DNA from: Coffea arabica
Taxonomy: Eukaryota > Streptophyta > Magnoliopsida > Gentianales > Rubiaceae
Direction of reading: 5' to 3'
DNA: 64,000 nucleotides
NCBI RefSeq assembly: GCF_036785885.1
Contig: NC_092320.1
Coordinates: 12,215,557-12,279,556, forward strand
Below are positions 48,448 to 59,845 of the stretch, in pieces; position 1 is the first letter of the stretch, and each line of letters begins with the position of its first letter. The notes beneath the pieces were generated by a model, which was not told the DNA's origin, ran no database searches, and saw nothing but the letters and a program-made list of their open reading frames with translations. The translations under genes were made by a program, and so were the position numbers.

Positions 48448-49050
48448 TCATATCCTTCTTGTGACACGAACCAGGATTGGTGAATTGTCGCACTGACTGC
48501 AGCAAAATGGACCTTCAACGGACTCCTTTCGATTGCTTGTTGACTCCATGGCTTGACTGTTTGAGGAATATGAAGATGAGGATGATGAAGTACATGACTT
48601 GTTAGATGACGCTACAAAATCTCCATCAGATTGATCACCAAGTTGAAATATCTGACCATTTTGGTTTAAACCGGGGACATCAGCGTCTGTCCCTACTGAT
48701 GTTTGATTCTTAACCTTCCTACTTCTATTGATTATCTTGATTTTTCTCCAAAACCAGATCTTGGAGTGATCTGGATGTTTGGGTTGATCAACACAAGGCT
48801 TAGGCAGCCCCAAGCTTTGAACTAGTGGAGGGGGGCTAAGCGGTGGAAGCTCCTCATCTTCAGGAAGATTCTTTGGAGTCCCGGGCTGCATCTCCCATCT
48901 AAAGGGAACTCCCTCAGGTCTCCGGTAGTATATACGTGAAGATTGACCAACAGAAGACTCTCTTGACAGAATACGATTGAAGTAGACACCATCACTTTGA
49001 AGCACAGAACTTGGCTTCTTTTGCTGGTCATTTCGGATTTTGGAATTCAT
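48448..49050 (-). CDS. DUF688-family protein, copy 2 (about 200 aa)
   Basis: A continuous frame from ATG 49050 to the stop at 48448 encodes about 200 aa. It has the same hallmark as its neighbour, 'EGVPFRWEMQPGTPK' at about residues 46-60, then 'PPLSPPPLVQSLGLPKP', a basic 'WFWRKIKIINRSRKVKNQT' segment where copy 1 has 'GWFWINKKKMRR', and a Ser-rich tail with 'SCTSSSSSSYSSNSQAMES'. The frame is open upstream to 49221. A possible acceptor (TTTGTAG) lies just before the chosen ATG, mirroring copy 1, so a short upstream coding exon may be missing from this model. The function of the family is unknown. Confidence 0.78.
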   Translation of the reverse strand: MNSKIRNDQQKKPSSVLQSDGVYFNRILSRESSVGQSSRIYYRRPEGVPFRWEMQPGTPKNLPEDEELPPLSPPPLVQSLGLPKPCVDQPKHPDHSKIWFWRKIKIINRSRKVKNQTSVGTDADVPGLNQNGQIFQLGDQSDGDFVASSNKSCTSSSSSSYSSNSQAMESTSNRKESVEGPFCCSQCDNSPILVRVTRRI

Positions 49051-50550
49051 TCTTCCCTTCAAACTACAAATGCAAAACGCACAAATATATTCCGACCAAG
49101 TAGCAAGCTCCAATAGGTTCCTAGTCTTCCAGATGAATTTTTTTAGGTGCAAAAGGTTGTGATTGTTGAGTTGAAGCTTTGACCCCGCAGCTCTCTTGAC
49201 AAAACTTCTGCAAAAATTCACGCATAATAGTTAGTTGAAGTAGCATCCCTGTTCAATGGCGAAAAATGGGAATTGGGGCACGTTATTTCGAGGTCTGTGA
49301 AGATGAATGATTGTTTGAAATCGGGGTTTTGTCAATAAATATCACGTTTTTGTTTATTTGCAAGTTACATGTTCCCTACCCCTATGACCTCTTCTGTTAC
49401 TATATGTTTCTTTCGAGTGATTATTTCTCCTTTTCTCGTACACAAGCAAAGAGAACGCCTTTGCTCTCAAGGTTACGTTAGCCAAATTGACAATTGGTTT
49501 TAGGTTTGCTGCATGTGCCTATAACCCGAGCCTCAAGACAAGACCCACTTTACTAGTGCACAATGGAAAATCAACCGCGCTGGAAATCGACTCCAAAAAA
49601 TCCTGGAGATGAACTCTTCCAATTAACATGTGCCACGAGGGGCTAAGCTTAGTCAAACTCGCTTTTTTCAAGTGCTCCAGTGACAGCATGAATAAAATAT
49701 AAATGAATAAACCAGTACAGCACTTGCTTGCCTAAGTTGCCTTGTCAAGCCACCTTAGTAAAAGATTAAGATTTAAGCCCACCGCTTTCGGCTTCTAAAC
49801 TGTCCATGGCAAAGAAATTCATGATACTTTTTTCTGCATCTCTTTGATTAAGCGGATACATGGGCATGGACGCAGACTAGCGTAGCGTGTGATTGACACC
49901 TGACACCGGTGGTGTATGTAAATTCTGTTCTTATGATAGTACTACTGTTTCTTTTCCAGGAAACTGATTGCACTAAAATCCAGGGATTCCATGCTCTCAC
50001 ACCGTTACGAAGGGTGAAGTCAAATTATTTAGGCACATTTTCCTACAAAGCTCTCCAGGTCGCCTGCACAATTCTCATTTCTTAATTTTGGGCAAATACA
50101 TCCCTCCCGCACACAGCACATTCGCTGTAGCCCTCTTTACTTCCATCCCCCGTTTCCTTCCTTTCATTTTTTATTACAATCCCTCCCCTCGTGCCGATCA
50201 TTTTTGGGTAAACAAATTACCTGTTGTTCCAAGTGTTATTCAGAGACCGAAAATAACCCCAGCTAGCAAGAAGCCATCATTAAGGAAAAAGCCACCCTTA
50301 CAAAGAAAGCCAGAGGTGTCACAACAGATATCGTTGACATATATACCGGGTTTAGTGAAGGAGGGAGGCTCACAATGTTGTTGTTGCCAAGGAAATTTGC
50401 AATCAGAAAAACATCAATACGTGACAATACAGTAGGTTAAAGGGCACTATCGTAAAGCCCTGCATACGTCGAATAAGCAAATGCATACACAAAGCAAAGC
50501 TAGCTACGACGACGTTACAATTACTAGCCCGAAGTAAAACAATAGTTCTT
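49051..50550. other. Spacer upstream of the DUF688 pair
   Basis: Probably holds the 5' leader and promoter of the second DUF688 gene near 49051-49400. The open frame at 50088-50435 (+) is basic and proline-rich but starts at TTG and shows no domain. No other feature was recognised. Confidence 0.4.
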
Positions 50551-50818
50551 TCAAGCAGCCTGAACAGGTAGCCCAGATGACTTGCGACCATCAATGCACA
50601 TGTATGCATATGTTGACCCGCCCTAGATATTGTCAGCTTCACATCATTCAACCATAGATCATTGCACGTGACTTTCAGCAAGTTCAACTGTCATGACTTC
50701 AGACAGCCCCATATGTCAAACAAAAGATTTCAAAAAGATATACCAGACAACAATGAGCCATCATACCTGCCGCATGCACCTGGTTGCATCCATCATCAAA
50801 TACTTGTCCTCTCCATTA
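50551..50818 (-). CDS. Two coding-like exons of an unidentified gene (3' end)
   Basis: On the - strand, 50767-50818 reads 'NGEDKYLMMDATRCMRQ' between an acceptor (GGCAG|T) and a donor (CAG|GTATGA). The segment 50551-50622 reads 'GGSTYAYMCIDGRKSSGLPV' and then QAA-stop after an acceptor (CTAG|G). The two are phase-compatible and join without a break. Composition looks protein-like, not simple, but I do not recognise the family and could not connect an upstream exon in phase. It could be the 3' end of a small gene, alternative 3' exons of the SSX2IP-type gene upstream, or a relic. Confidence 0.35.
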
Positions 50819-50895
50819 CTGCCAAAAAGTCGTTTTTGACTTGTTAAATTAAACAGAGGCATGCACTAAGTAACTGGGTGCCATAACCGAATAGA

Positions 50896-51030
50896 TTAAC
50901 TAGCATTTGCATCATTGCCCTCGTAGGGGCATGATAAGAACAAGTCCACCGATGCCAGAACATCAATATCAGCCTCACGATATTTGCTTATGTCAAAGTT
51001 CTTCAAAACCACACCCTTGACCATGTTCAT
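50896..51030 (-). CDS. Small ORF, 44 codons, unidentified
   Basis: ATG at 51030 to TAA at 50896 encodes a peptide containing 'MVKGVVLKNFDISKYREADI' and 'DLFLSCPYEG'. Amino-acid use is balanced and unlike the low-complexity frames nearby. It lies between the SSX2IP-type gene and the two unidentified exons, all on the same strand. It has a strong GTGAGG donor-like site inside, so it may be a first exon rather than a complete ORF. No family was recognised. Confidence 0.3.
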   Translation of the reverse strand: MNMVKGVVLKNFDISKYREADIDVLASVDLFLSCPYEGNDANAS

Positions 51031-51490
51031 CTATGATTATTGTTTTTCTTTTCTTTGGTGACATTTGATTATCAGTTGTATCGTCCAAAAAAATGAGTAC
51101 AGCAATAGCACACAATAGCATGCCAGGAGAGAATGCATGACAGAGAAACTTAAAAGTCTATTTTCCATGTCGTCTAGAATGTGTAGAACATAAAGATTGC
51201 CGCCTTGGCTTGGATGGGATTCATCCAAAGCTAGCATAGCAACAGATGAAAGTTTTCAATACTGACAGAGTTGTAAACTTCAACTCTCATTGCTGTTTAG
51301 ACCAGGTTAAGGTCTAAAATTCTTTCCATTTTCTCCAAGATTCTAATATGTGAAAAAAACATGGATAACAATGAAAATGATAAGCAAATGAATTTTCCAA
51401 GACCATTACAAGTCTATAACAGATGAGAAACATTAATCATCTCAACAGAAAAATAATTTAACTAGTGAAAGAAAGAAAGCTCATGACTGT

Positions 51491-54400
51491 TTATACCTCA
51501 GTTGGCGATGAAAGAATTAGTTCTCTGTCAGAATTTATATTACCACTCAATCTCCTGCATAAGTTTACTTAAAAAATAAGTATCAAGCCTTAGCTGCTTA
51601 GATTAGTTTGGGGGAGCTGTTACGTGTTGAGAAAGTTACTTCTTCATTACCTTGGACGTTCAGACTTTGTAAGATGCTTAGACATGATGGAAGCCTGCAG
51701 TCCAAAACAATACAGGGGTAAAAATTTCTCATACAGAGGACTATGATCATAGATATCAGAATTGTAAGACAGAATATCAATCTAGCAACAGAAGCACAAT
51801 GAGAAGCTATATAGTGATGGAAATATGGTAATTTCAATCAAAATAAGGTCCATGGCTCGATCCCAGTTGGAGTTGGAGATTAGCAAATGAACACCAAGTA
51901 CAAGATGCATTTGAAAATTTAAAACCAGAGGGCAAAAGACTATTCAACCACTACTTGAACAAGTCTACAAATATTTCTTATTGATTCTTCTGAATAATAA
52001 GAATCTCTTTTTAATTACAAAACATCATCACCTGCCTTAACATTACTGTTAACTTGCAACACTGCATAACATCTATTGGAAAAGGCACTAATGAATATTT
52101 GACCCAACATTTATTGCAGTAAAATGCAATGGGAATCCTGATCTAGAACCCTTCGTTCAACAACCTCGGGAAATTTCCAACCACATTTTCCTGTTCGTCA
52201 CATGCACTAAAGAATTGATAGATTTTAGCTGCTTTTGGAAATAATTCGATTTCTGTCACCCATGGTCTAGTTTGTGCAAATTCAAGGCATATACAAAACC
52301 ATTGTATTAATCAATTTACTATGAGCAATGCCTATGCAAACAAGCTATTCCACATTCTGAGAATCTTAATTTAGTTGAACGCGCAACAAGATGGATAAAC
52401 TTCTTGACATAGAATTTCCCCTACTATAAATTCAATAAAAATTACTTGATTATAGGTTAATAGAGAGGTTCAATATCAGCACCATGCTGGTGTTAAAAAT
52501 TAACACCCGGAAATACGGCAATTGAAAACAACTTTTGTGTTTGGTTTATCTATTCATTTACTGTTTTGCACATGTGCCATTCGGGAGAGAAGGAAGGGGG
52601 AAGCTGGAATCTAGGGTTCGTGGAAGGGGATTGTATTGAATCTTACATACCTGCTCCTGAATTATACTCCTGGCCTCAACAAGTTGAGCTTCCAGCTCAA
52701 GTTCTCTCTCTGTTGCTTCAGACGTGACTTCTGCACCTTGTTGTGCATCTTGTAGTTGAACCATGCGCTCCTTCAAGTTTCAGAACATAGAATAAAGACA
52801 GTGATTCCTTAGGGATTTAACCATCAGATCACAAAACAATTGTCTGCGTATAGCATGAAAATCTGCATATTCTACCTTAATAGAGGCCATTTTAGTTCGT
52901 AGACTTTCTTCAATTTGATCTCTAGCCATATGGAGAGGAAGGTCAAACATATCCTGCAAAACCATGAATGATGAAAAATGAAGTTCTACTTCTTCAAAAA
53001 AACATAATTTTGCAAACACTCTGCCATACCGTTCTCCCACCCAAAGGGGATTGCAAGTGGTCAATCTCTTGCCTTCCATTAACTAGAAAAGATTGATTGG
53101 ATGTACCATTTGGTGCATTCAAAAAGTCGCGCATGTCCACCTGTAGGTAAAATATATCAGATAAGTTAGGCTCAATCAGAAAGAGCTTCTCATGATAGGC
53201 TCGAAAAGTTAAGCAATCACTTGGAAGATTATATATCAAATTTTCATCAACCAGATCCTTTCTAAGCAGGCGAATGAAAAGTAACAAAAACCATAAGTTC
53301 CTTCACTCTTGGATGTATCACATTGGTTATGAAAAATGAAACTAATTAAGCACCATTTATTTTGACACTTTCTTCAGCTTGATGAGCCTCAATTACACGT
53401 GGAATGGAATGCACCATGTAATACTGATTTCAAAGAATTTTGGCAGTCATGGCCATATTATTTTCGTTAGGTCTAGACAAGCCTTCATCTTAATCTTCAT
53501 TAACTCTCTTTATTGTGAATCAGTTCAGCAAATAGAGCTACAAAAAGCAGTGTGTTTCCTCTTCTAGGAAAAGACAAAAAATTGCCATAATTGAGTGGTC
53601 ACCTGCATTGAACGTAATAATGCTCTCAGATCAGCATTCTCTGCCACTAGTTCTTGGTTTTTTGCTTCATATGTGTCCACCTAGGAGGAGCATATGGTGA
53701 GAAACGAACCAAAAGGATGGAAAAAGTTCAAGAAACAAAACCAGGTGACTTACAATCTTTTTGTAGAAGTCATTGTCAGCTTTCTTTCCATTCCATGTAC
53801 CACGCTGCCGCCCTTCTTTCTGTTTGCAATATGTTATGAATGACAATAAACAAACATTTTTATTAACTTGCATAAGATGCTCTGAATTTACAATTACCTG
53901 AAGCAAATTCATAATCTCCATTCCTGATCTAGATTCCTTCTTCTTCTCCATCAGAACTTGGTTTAGCCTTTCCTATGAAAAATAGAAAAGTAACAACTGT
54001 CTTACCATCTAGCTAGCCAATTACATGGCATCAATTACTGTAATGTATTGCATACACTTAGCATATCCAACTTCAAGACCAACAAAAATTCATATCATAC
54101 CTGCAGTTTTATGTACTCTTTTTCCTTTTTCTTCATCTCATGTATTTGTTGAGTTTTAACTTGCTATTCAACAAAATACTAGATTTGTTAGCATCAAATT
54201 TTCTAGGCAAAATTAAAGAAATCCTGTAATGAACATCAGATGAACTGAAATGTCCTGACCTGATTCCCAATCACCATTCTTTGAAACTCATCTCGTTCTT
54301 GCTGCAACTTTTCAATTTGCGCTTTAAAAGCTGCAGAAGCTTTTGCTTCCTGGCCATAAACTCTTAGTTAAGCTCACAGAATAGCTCAATAGGATAAATT

Positions 54401-55231
54401 AACCAATACAAGACAAAGAATAATTCCATGTGGTAAAATACGAACTGTTCTAGTCATTGTTGCTATTTCTCTATCCTTGGATGCAAGTTGGGCTTCCAAT
54501 CTCTCCACTTTAGCCTCGAATCTTGAAATGTCTGACAAAAACCTTGAGGAAAATAGGAAAAAAACTGCTGAGCGATTAAGATCCCTGGACAAAGCCCAAG
54601 AGTAATAACTGCCAATTCATTTCAAGAATTAGTGATTCATTTTAAGCATAACATTTTTCTAGCAATGACACTAGATAGAATTGATAATTCATTTCAAGCA
54701 GAACCATATTCTATCTACAATAAACTGAAAACTTCTTTGGGTCCTCAAAAACCTGAAGTAGAAAATTGACATATGTACTTAAAACTGACAATTAAATACC
54801 CAGCAGTTATATAGAAGCGAGCAACTCTAGTTCACTCAAATCCTCTCACAACTCTAGCCTCCAATTTCTTTCAGACCACATGTTTAAGTCAAAAAATTCC
54901 TCTTACTCCACTAGTCTCGTAATTAGTAGATTATACTAGGTCTTCCATCCATGAAACTTCTGATCAAGTTAACAAAATTCAAGAGCACTCAATTTAACCC
55001 TCGACATTATTATGGTAATTTCAACTCAAAAATGTCGAAACTTACATTTTAAACCAAAGTAATGTTAGTCCAATTACCAAAAACAAAAAAGAAAAGAGGA
55101 AATCACAAATAATTGTCTGCAAATGACAGTTAATTTCACAGAACGAGCCACTTCCTTTATCATGAAATTTGTGACTGTGGCGTGCCTGTAACCTTAGGCA
55201 CAAATCCTGAAACCAAACACCACCGCTGCTC

Positions 55232-55272
<41 letters not shown>

Positions 55273-56001
55273 CATTTATTTTACTTTCTATGACTCCACA
55301 AACAAAAGAAAAAAAAACAAATTTATTTCTAAAAGTGTACATATAACCAGACAAACTAGACTTTGTGCACATACAAGTTAACCGCCACAATGCAGAATGA
55401 CAACCCGTAAGAAAAATGTACACAGATTGAGAAACCATTTACATTTCCATTCTTCATTCATATTCATGTAACCACACAGTCCCCAAACAAGCAAAATTAT
55501 ATGGTAGAGGAAGGGCCATACCGTTGTCTCTGCTCATTAGCAGACTCTCTAAAATCAATGTCCCTCTGCCTCTGCTGTAACAGTGCATATATGCAATTGC
55601 AAGTCCTCGCGATTGAAACCTACTCAAATTGCACTCAGAAAACCAAACGAAGTAAATTCACTTGCCTGTGCGCGCGCACACGGGGGAAAAAAAGTTCATA
55701 AGTTACTGAAAAGGGGGAAGAAAATGGAAAATGCGATGACTCACTGGATCATTGGCGAAGAGATCAAGCGAAGCCGGAAATCCGAAGGTGACTAGGGTTT
55801 GATTCAAGTACTTGGCACAGTGCTCGAGGTTGTTAACGTCAGCAAATGCGTCACTGAAAACTCACATCACAGCCGGCCGAGGCCATCTTTTTTTATTATT
55901 AGCATATAAATCGGACCATATATCAACCAAAATTCAACACATTGTACGATAACCACAGAAATCAGAAACCTAAGACAACTAGTGCAAATATAGTTGTGCA
56001 A

Positions 56002-56035
<34 letters not shown>

Positions 56036-56246
56036 TCGAGGAATTAATAGTAGTTCTTTTCCATTTTTTCTTTTTTTAGTGGTACCTGATCCCCAAACTT
56101 CCAGGCGGCGTAGATGCTCGCTGCAAATGTAGTAAAAATGAGCAGAAATTACACAAAATTTTGAAATTTTAACCTCGGAAAGGGGGAAAAAAAAAAGAAG
56201 AAGTTCATACTCGGAGATCAAAATCAGAGTCAGTCGGAGGCGGCAT
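51491..56246 (-). CDS. SSX2IP/ADIP (afadin- and alpha-actinin-binding, MSD1-like) coiled-coil protein
   Basis: Fifteen coding exons on the - strand: 56211-56246, 56086-56120, 55745-55853, 55522-55619, 54446-54542, 54260-54349, 54101-54163, 53898-53972, 53754-53819, 53603-53680, 53030-53140, 52876-52953, 52651-52770, 51651-51694 and 51491-51554. They total 1164 nt and 387 aa. 'NLEHCAKYLNQTLVTFGFPA' and 'VSIARTCNCIYALLQQRQRD' form the conserved N-terminal ADIP region. Long coiled-coil segments follow ('RFEAKVERLEAQLASKDREI', 'FKAQIEKLQQERDEFQRMV', 'HEMKKKEKEYIKLQERLNQV'), and later 'TERELELEAQLVEARSIIQ'. Animal SSX2IP/Msd1 anchors gamma-tubulin and centrosomal microtubules, and plant homologues are linked to microtubule nucleation. 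The last exon could read through to TAA or splice at GAG|GTATAA, so the extreme C-terminus is uncertain. Intron 4, about 1 kb, holds a (CT)n tract. Confidence 0.9.
55234..55269. repeat. (CT)n microsatellite in an intron of the SSX2IP-type gene
   Basis: About 36 bp of uninterrupted CT repeats within the fourth intron. It reads as GA on the transcribed strand. Confidence 0.95.
56004..56035. repeat. (AT)n microsatellite in intron 2 of the SSX2IP-type gene
   Basis: An AT repeat of about 30 bp between the second and third coding exons. Confidence 0.8.
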
Positions 56247-57131
56247 TGTCAGCAAAAGCAGCTTCACTTTAATAACAACAGAAATCCACACCAATCTAAA
56301 CGAACTCGATCAACCGGCAGCGGGCGTGTGTTTTAGGAGTAGGAGTTGAAGAGAGAATGCGTAGATCTAAGGGGAATGGGATCGTGCCAGGAATTTTTGA
56401 AATTTGGAGTGAATAGTGAAGTAAAAGCGGAGAGGAATGATGGCGCTTCAAGTAGATTCATTTCTCAATTACTACCAGAAGAGAAATAGAGAGACTTGTT
56501 GCTTTTTAGTACAACTCCCTCCACTTTTTCCTCTTTTTCTTTTTGTTGGTCTTCGTTGTTTGGATAAATAATAAATAGCAGCAGTGCTTGGAAAAAAGAA
56601 GTGGGTAGCAATAAATAAAAGGATTTAAAAGAAGAAGGGGACAATAACGGACAGATAGATTTTGCAGGTCTGACTTGTTTGGATTTGATTTGGAATTCGT
56701 GAGTGAAGTCGGGGGAGCGGTCTGACGAGTTCAAACTTGTGGTTGACCAATAGTACACGACTCTCTTTCACGAGCAAGCAAACAGGCGCAGGCGCGCATT
56801 TTTTAGAAGTAATACCCACTAACTGACTACTAATTCTTATGAACCTCAGATAATTTGCTTCACAGTAGTGCATTCGGAAATTAAAAAAGAAAGCAATGTG
56901 GAACAAAAAGTTTGCCACAAGAAAATTATTGGACTCAAACTATTTATTTAAAGCCTTATCTCCCAAGCACTTCCAGAAACAAGCAAACGTAGCCTTTAAA
57001 CTCAATCAACCGTCTCGGGGAGATCAAGATTGGGCCAAAAGCAAGCAATTGATTTGCACCTACTAAAAGAAAAAAGAACAAAAAACGAAAGCAGCGATGA
57101 GCCTGAGGAGAGAGCTAGTGTCTCGTAGTTG
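56247..57131. other. Upstream region of the SSX2IP-type gene
   Basis: The first 100-200 bp are the probable 5' leader, which includes a GGAGT-rich stretch. No other gene was recognised. The frames at 56465-56918 (-) overlap each other and are low complexity. Confidence 0.4.
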
Positions 57132-57273
57132 TGTTTGGATTGCATTTTTCTAAGTTTTTTTTGTAAAAATTTACTGTAGCAATTTGATATATGTGATGTA
57201 AAAATGTGACTGAAAAATGAATTCACAAAAAAAAATAGTAATTTTTCTTTGAATCAAAATTGCTATCCAAACA
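57132..57273. mobile_element. Small MITE, relative of the 30.1-kb element
   Basis: The left end 'tgtttggattgca' and the reverse complement of the right end, 'tgtttggatagca', match at 12 of 13 positions. The 142-bp interior is AT-rich with 'ttactgtagcaatt' and 'gtgatgtaaaaatgtgac'. It is non-coding. Confidence 0.55.
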
Positions 57274-59418
57274 AGAGGCCTAAACTCATATTATATAAAG
57301 ATTGCAGTTAACACCTTCTAAAAAATATATGGGTAAAAGTCCCATCACTTTAGCCAGTCACTTGAACGAGAAAACTGGCTTCCTTCCACCTTGTAGGGCT
57401 GTACGCTTTGATGATGAAAGTTTGGTCATTATTAATTAAGTATACTAAAAGTGTCAACAATTCACATCCTGGCTGGCAATTACAATTACTAAATTTTGAA
57501 AGTCCAGGTAAACAAACTCAGATCCAGTTCCGCCCGCATCATTAACAATCACTAACATGCGTGAAACATAATGGTACGCAGCAATTCAACAATATATTGT
57601 TGGATTTTGGCACAATATTTTTTTTTGGTCCAAAACGGTAGAAATGTATTGCTTGAACCAAAAATATTTACAAACGAGCAAAAGCTTGATACATACATTG
57701 TGCCTGTTAGCACAGTAGATTAGGATTAACCCATTCTACGTCTTGATAACTGCTCAAGGCTTGAACACTAAAACAAATACTAAGATCATTACAATTATAT
57801 ATAACGTACCATTTTTTATAAACATAGTTCATCCCTAAATAAATGTTGTTTTGTCTGGACAAACTATTATGTATTTCAAAAAAAAATCTTTAGAAAAACG
57901 CTATAATCTTTTTCTTTATATATAAATATATATATATATAATTTGATATTTGTGAAATAAAAATGATAACAAGATGATAGAGGGAAATGCTTTTATGCAG
58001 CAACGTTCGAAGCTAATTGTTGATTTCATTCGTCGGCTCAAGTGCCTTGATCCACAAGGCTCTAAACAAAGAGACTCGACGAGCTTCTTCTTATAGCGAA
58101 GAGGCAAAAGTAGTTAAAGAATCTGATGATTTGCGCGATGCAATTAGGCTTTGCGAGTGACAACGTGTTGAAGCCATGATGATGATCATGGTAACAACCC
58201 AATAAAACCTCGTACAAACGTCCAAACCCCACACTCCCGAAACCGACAGAACAAGCTTCCTCTGCTTGATGTTGATGGTGCCCTGCCAGTCCAAGGGAGG
58301 GAACTCGTACAAAGTTATGTGTTTTTTTTGGTTTCCCCATCTAGAATGTCAAAAAACTTTCAACATTTTCCTTATAAACTAAAATCTTTTCTTTGGAAAA
58401 AAAATCATAAAGTTTTTATGTTGAATCCAGAGATAAATGTGCGCGAAATTCGCCCACCCAAGATAAACATTCTGCCAGTGCCTATTCCACCTCCCCAAAG
58501 TCCAAGCCCCAAACAACCAAGTAGAATTATTTGCAATGGTACGTTTCGGTGACTTTTCTCTCTCTATTATTTTGCTTTATTTCTCTTGTTCTTGTTGTCA
58601 ATATTATTAGATGGTAATTGATGATCGTTTTCTTACAAAAAAAAAAAAAAAAAAGGGATAGAAAATGAGAGCTGCCATGCCATTCTAAAAATGGAGCCTC
58701 TTTGCCATAGAACTATTTTATATGTCATCAGAAATAGTAAATTTAATTGTAAAAATTAAGTTAAAAAAAAAAAAAAAACAAATACCATACTGTACGGTTT
58801 GTGAAGATGCCCTAGCCGAGAATCCGTCACGAAAAGGAACCCAATGAACTGGAGGGATGATTGTCATGTTGTGGGCTTTTCGTATTAATTCTGAGCCATA
58901 AATGGAGATACCAGTTGATACGGGCTTGGCATGCTTGTGGTTCGAGAAGTTGTCCCCCTGTCGAAGCAAACCATCCATTTGCCTTCTTGGAAGATTTGGG
59001 CCAAAAGCCCCATTTTGCTTAAAGCTGTTACCCTCTCCAGTCTCCAGGAAAAGAAAAATCTGTTCATCTTCCACCTCCCAAATCCCCACTGAAAAATATT
59101 ATATGAAAATTTAAGTATGGGACTGTGGCTAAAAGAAAAAAGAATATTTTCATTTGTTGTTGACAAACTCAAGTAATGCAGCAATCAATCTATTAGCATA
59201 CACAAAAGAAAAGGCCAGGAATCGCACAACGTCGGCTCCTGACTACTGGACCATCAGTGGGCCACGCAAAGGCGTTATTAGTTTTTTTTTTTTTTTTCTT
59301 TACGGCAACGGTAACATTATTATAATCTAATTTACAAGGAGACGAGTCTAAAGAAATCATGTATAAAGAATCTAACTAGATTAAAGGGGTACTCTAACGC
59401 CTCTTTTGAATTTTTTTT
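57274..59418. other. Spacer with unassigned open frames
   Basis: Open frames at 58062-58340 (-) and 58718-59089 (-) and a proline-rich stretch on + at 58430-58540 have fairly balanced composition but no recognised domain and no consistent exon model. They may be remains of genes. Poly-A runs lie near 58645, 58770 and 59290. Confidence 0.35.
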
Positions 59419-59845
59419 ACTAGAAATGGGATTCGAATCCCGCAACGGATCTTTTGTCCCACATCTTGTGCCACTCTCTGTGCCACTTTTTATTATATTG
59501 GTATTTCTCCTACACAAACATCATATTTTAGTTCTTTTTTGTTTCCTTAAGACCCAATAACTATTAATTGAGTAAAAATAAATACAACAGCTTCAAAAAA
59601 GTAATATATAATAGAAAATTAAAAAATATAGCAGTAAATTCATAAAAAATCTCATTTTTTGTGCATTTTGATTTTTTGAGTTTGTTAAATTTTGTGTATT
59701 ACTCAAATAATAGTTATTGCATCTTAAGGAGACAAAAAAGAACTAAAATATGATATTTATATAGGAAAAATAATAATATAATAAAAAAATGAGACAGATA
59801 ATGACATAGAGCGTGAGATAGATGCGTTCGAATCCTTTTTAGTAG
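59419..59845. mobile_element. Palindromic (foldback-like) repeat, copy 2, complete
   Basis: The left arm from 'ctagaaatgggattcgaatc' and the right arm (reverse complement from 'ctactaaaaaggattcgaac') are inverse repeats over about 150 bp each. Shared words are 'ttttattatattg', 'catattttagttctttttt' and 'caataactatta'. The AT-rich centre has 'aaaaaatatagcagtaaatt' and 'ctcattttttgtgcattttg'. No ORF and no clean target duplication. It is related to the copy at 2.1 kb. Confidence 0.6.

Noticed and set aside
50088-50435. 115-codon + strand frame, basic and proline-rich
   Set aside because: Starts at TTG, no domain, and overlaps sequence better explained by - strand exons nearby.
58718-59089. 123-codon - strand frame
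   Set aside because: Balanced composition, but the end runs into poly-A and I recognise no family; left as an unassigned frame in the spacer entry.
59430-59445. 'gggattcgaatccc', resembling a tRNA T-arm
   Set aside because: It lies in the terminal repeat of the palindromic element and recurs inverted at its other end; no cloverleaf can be formed.
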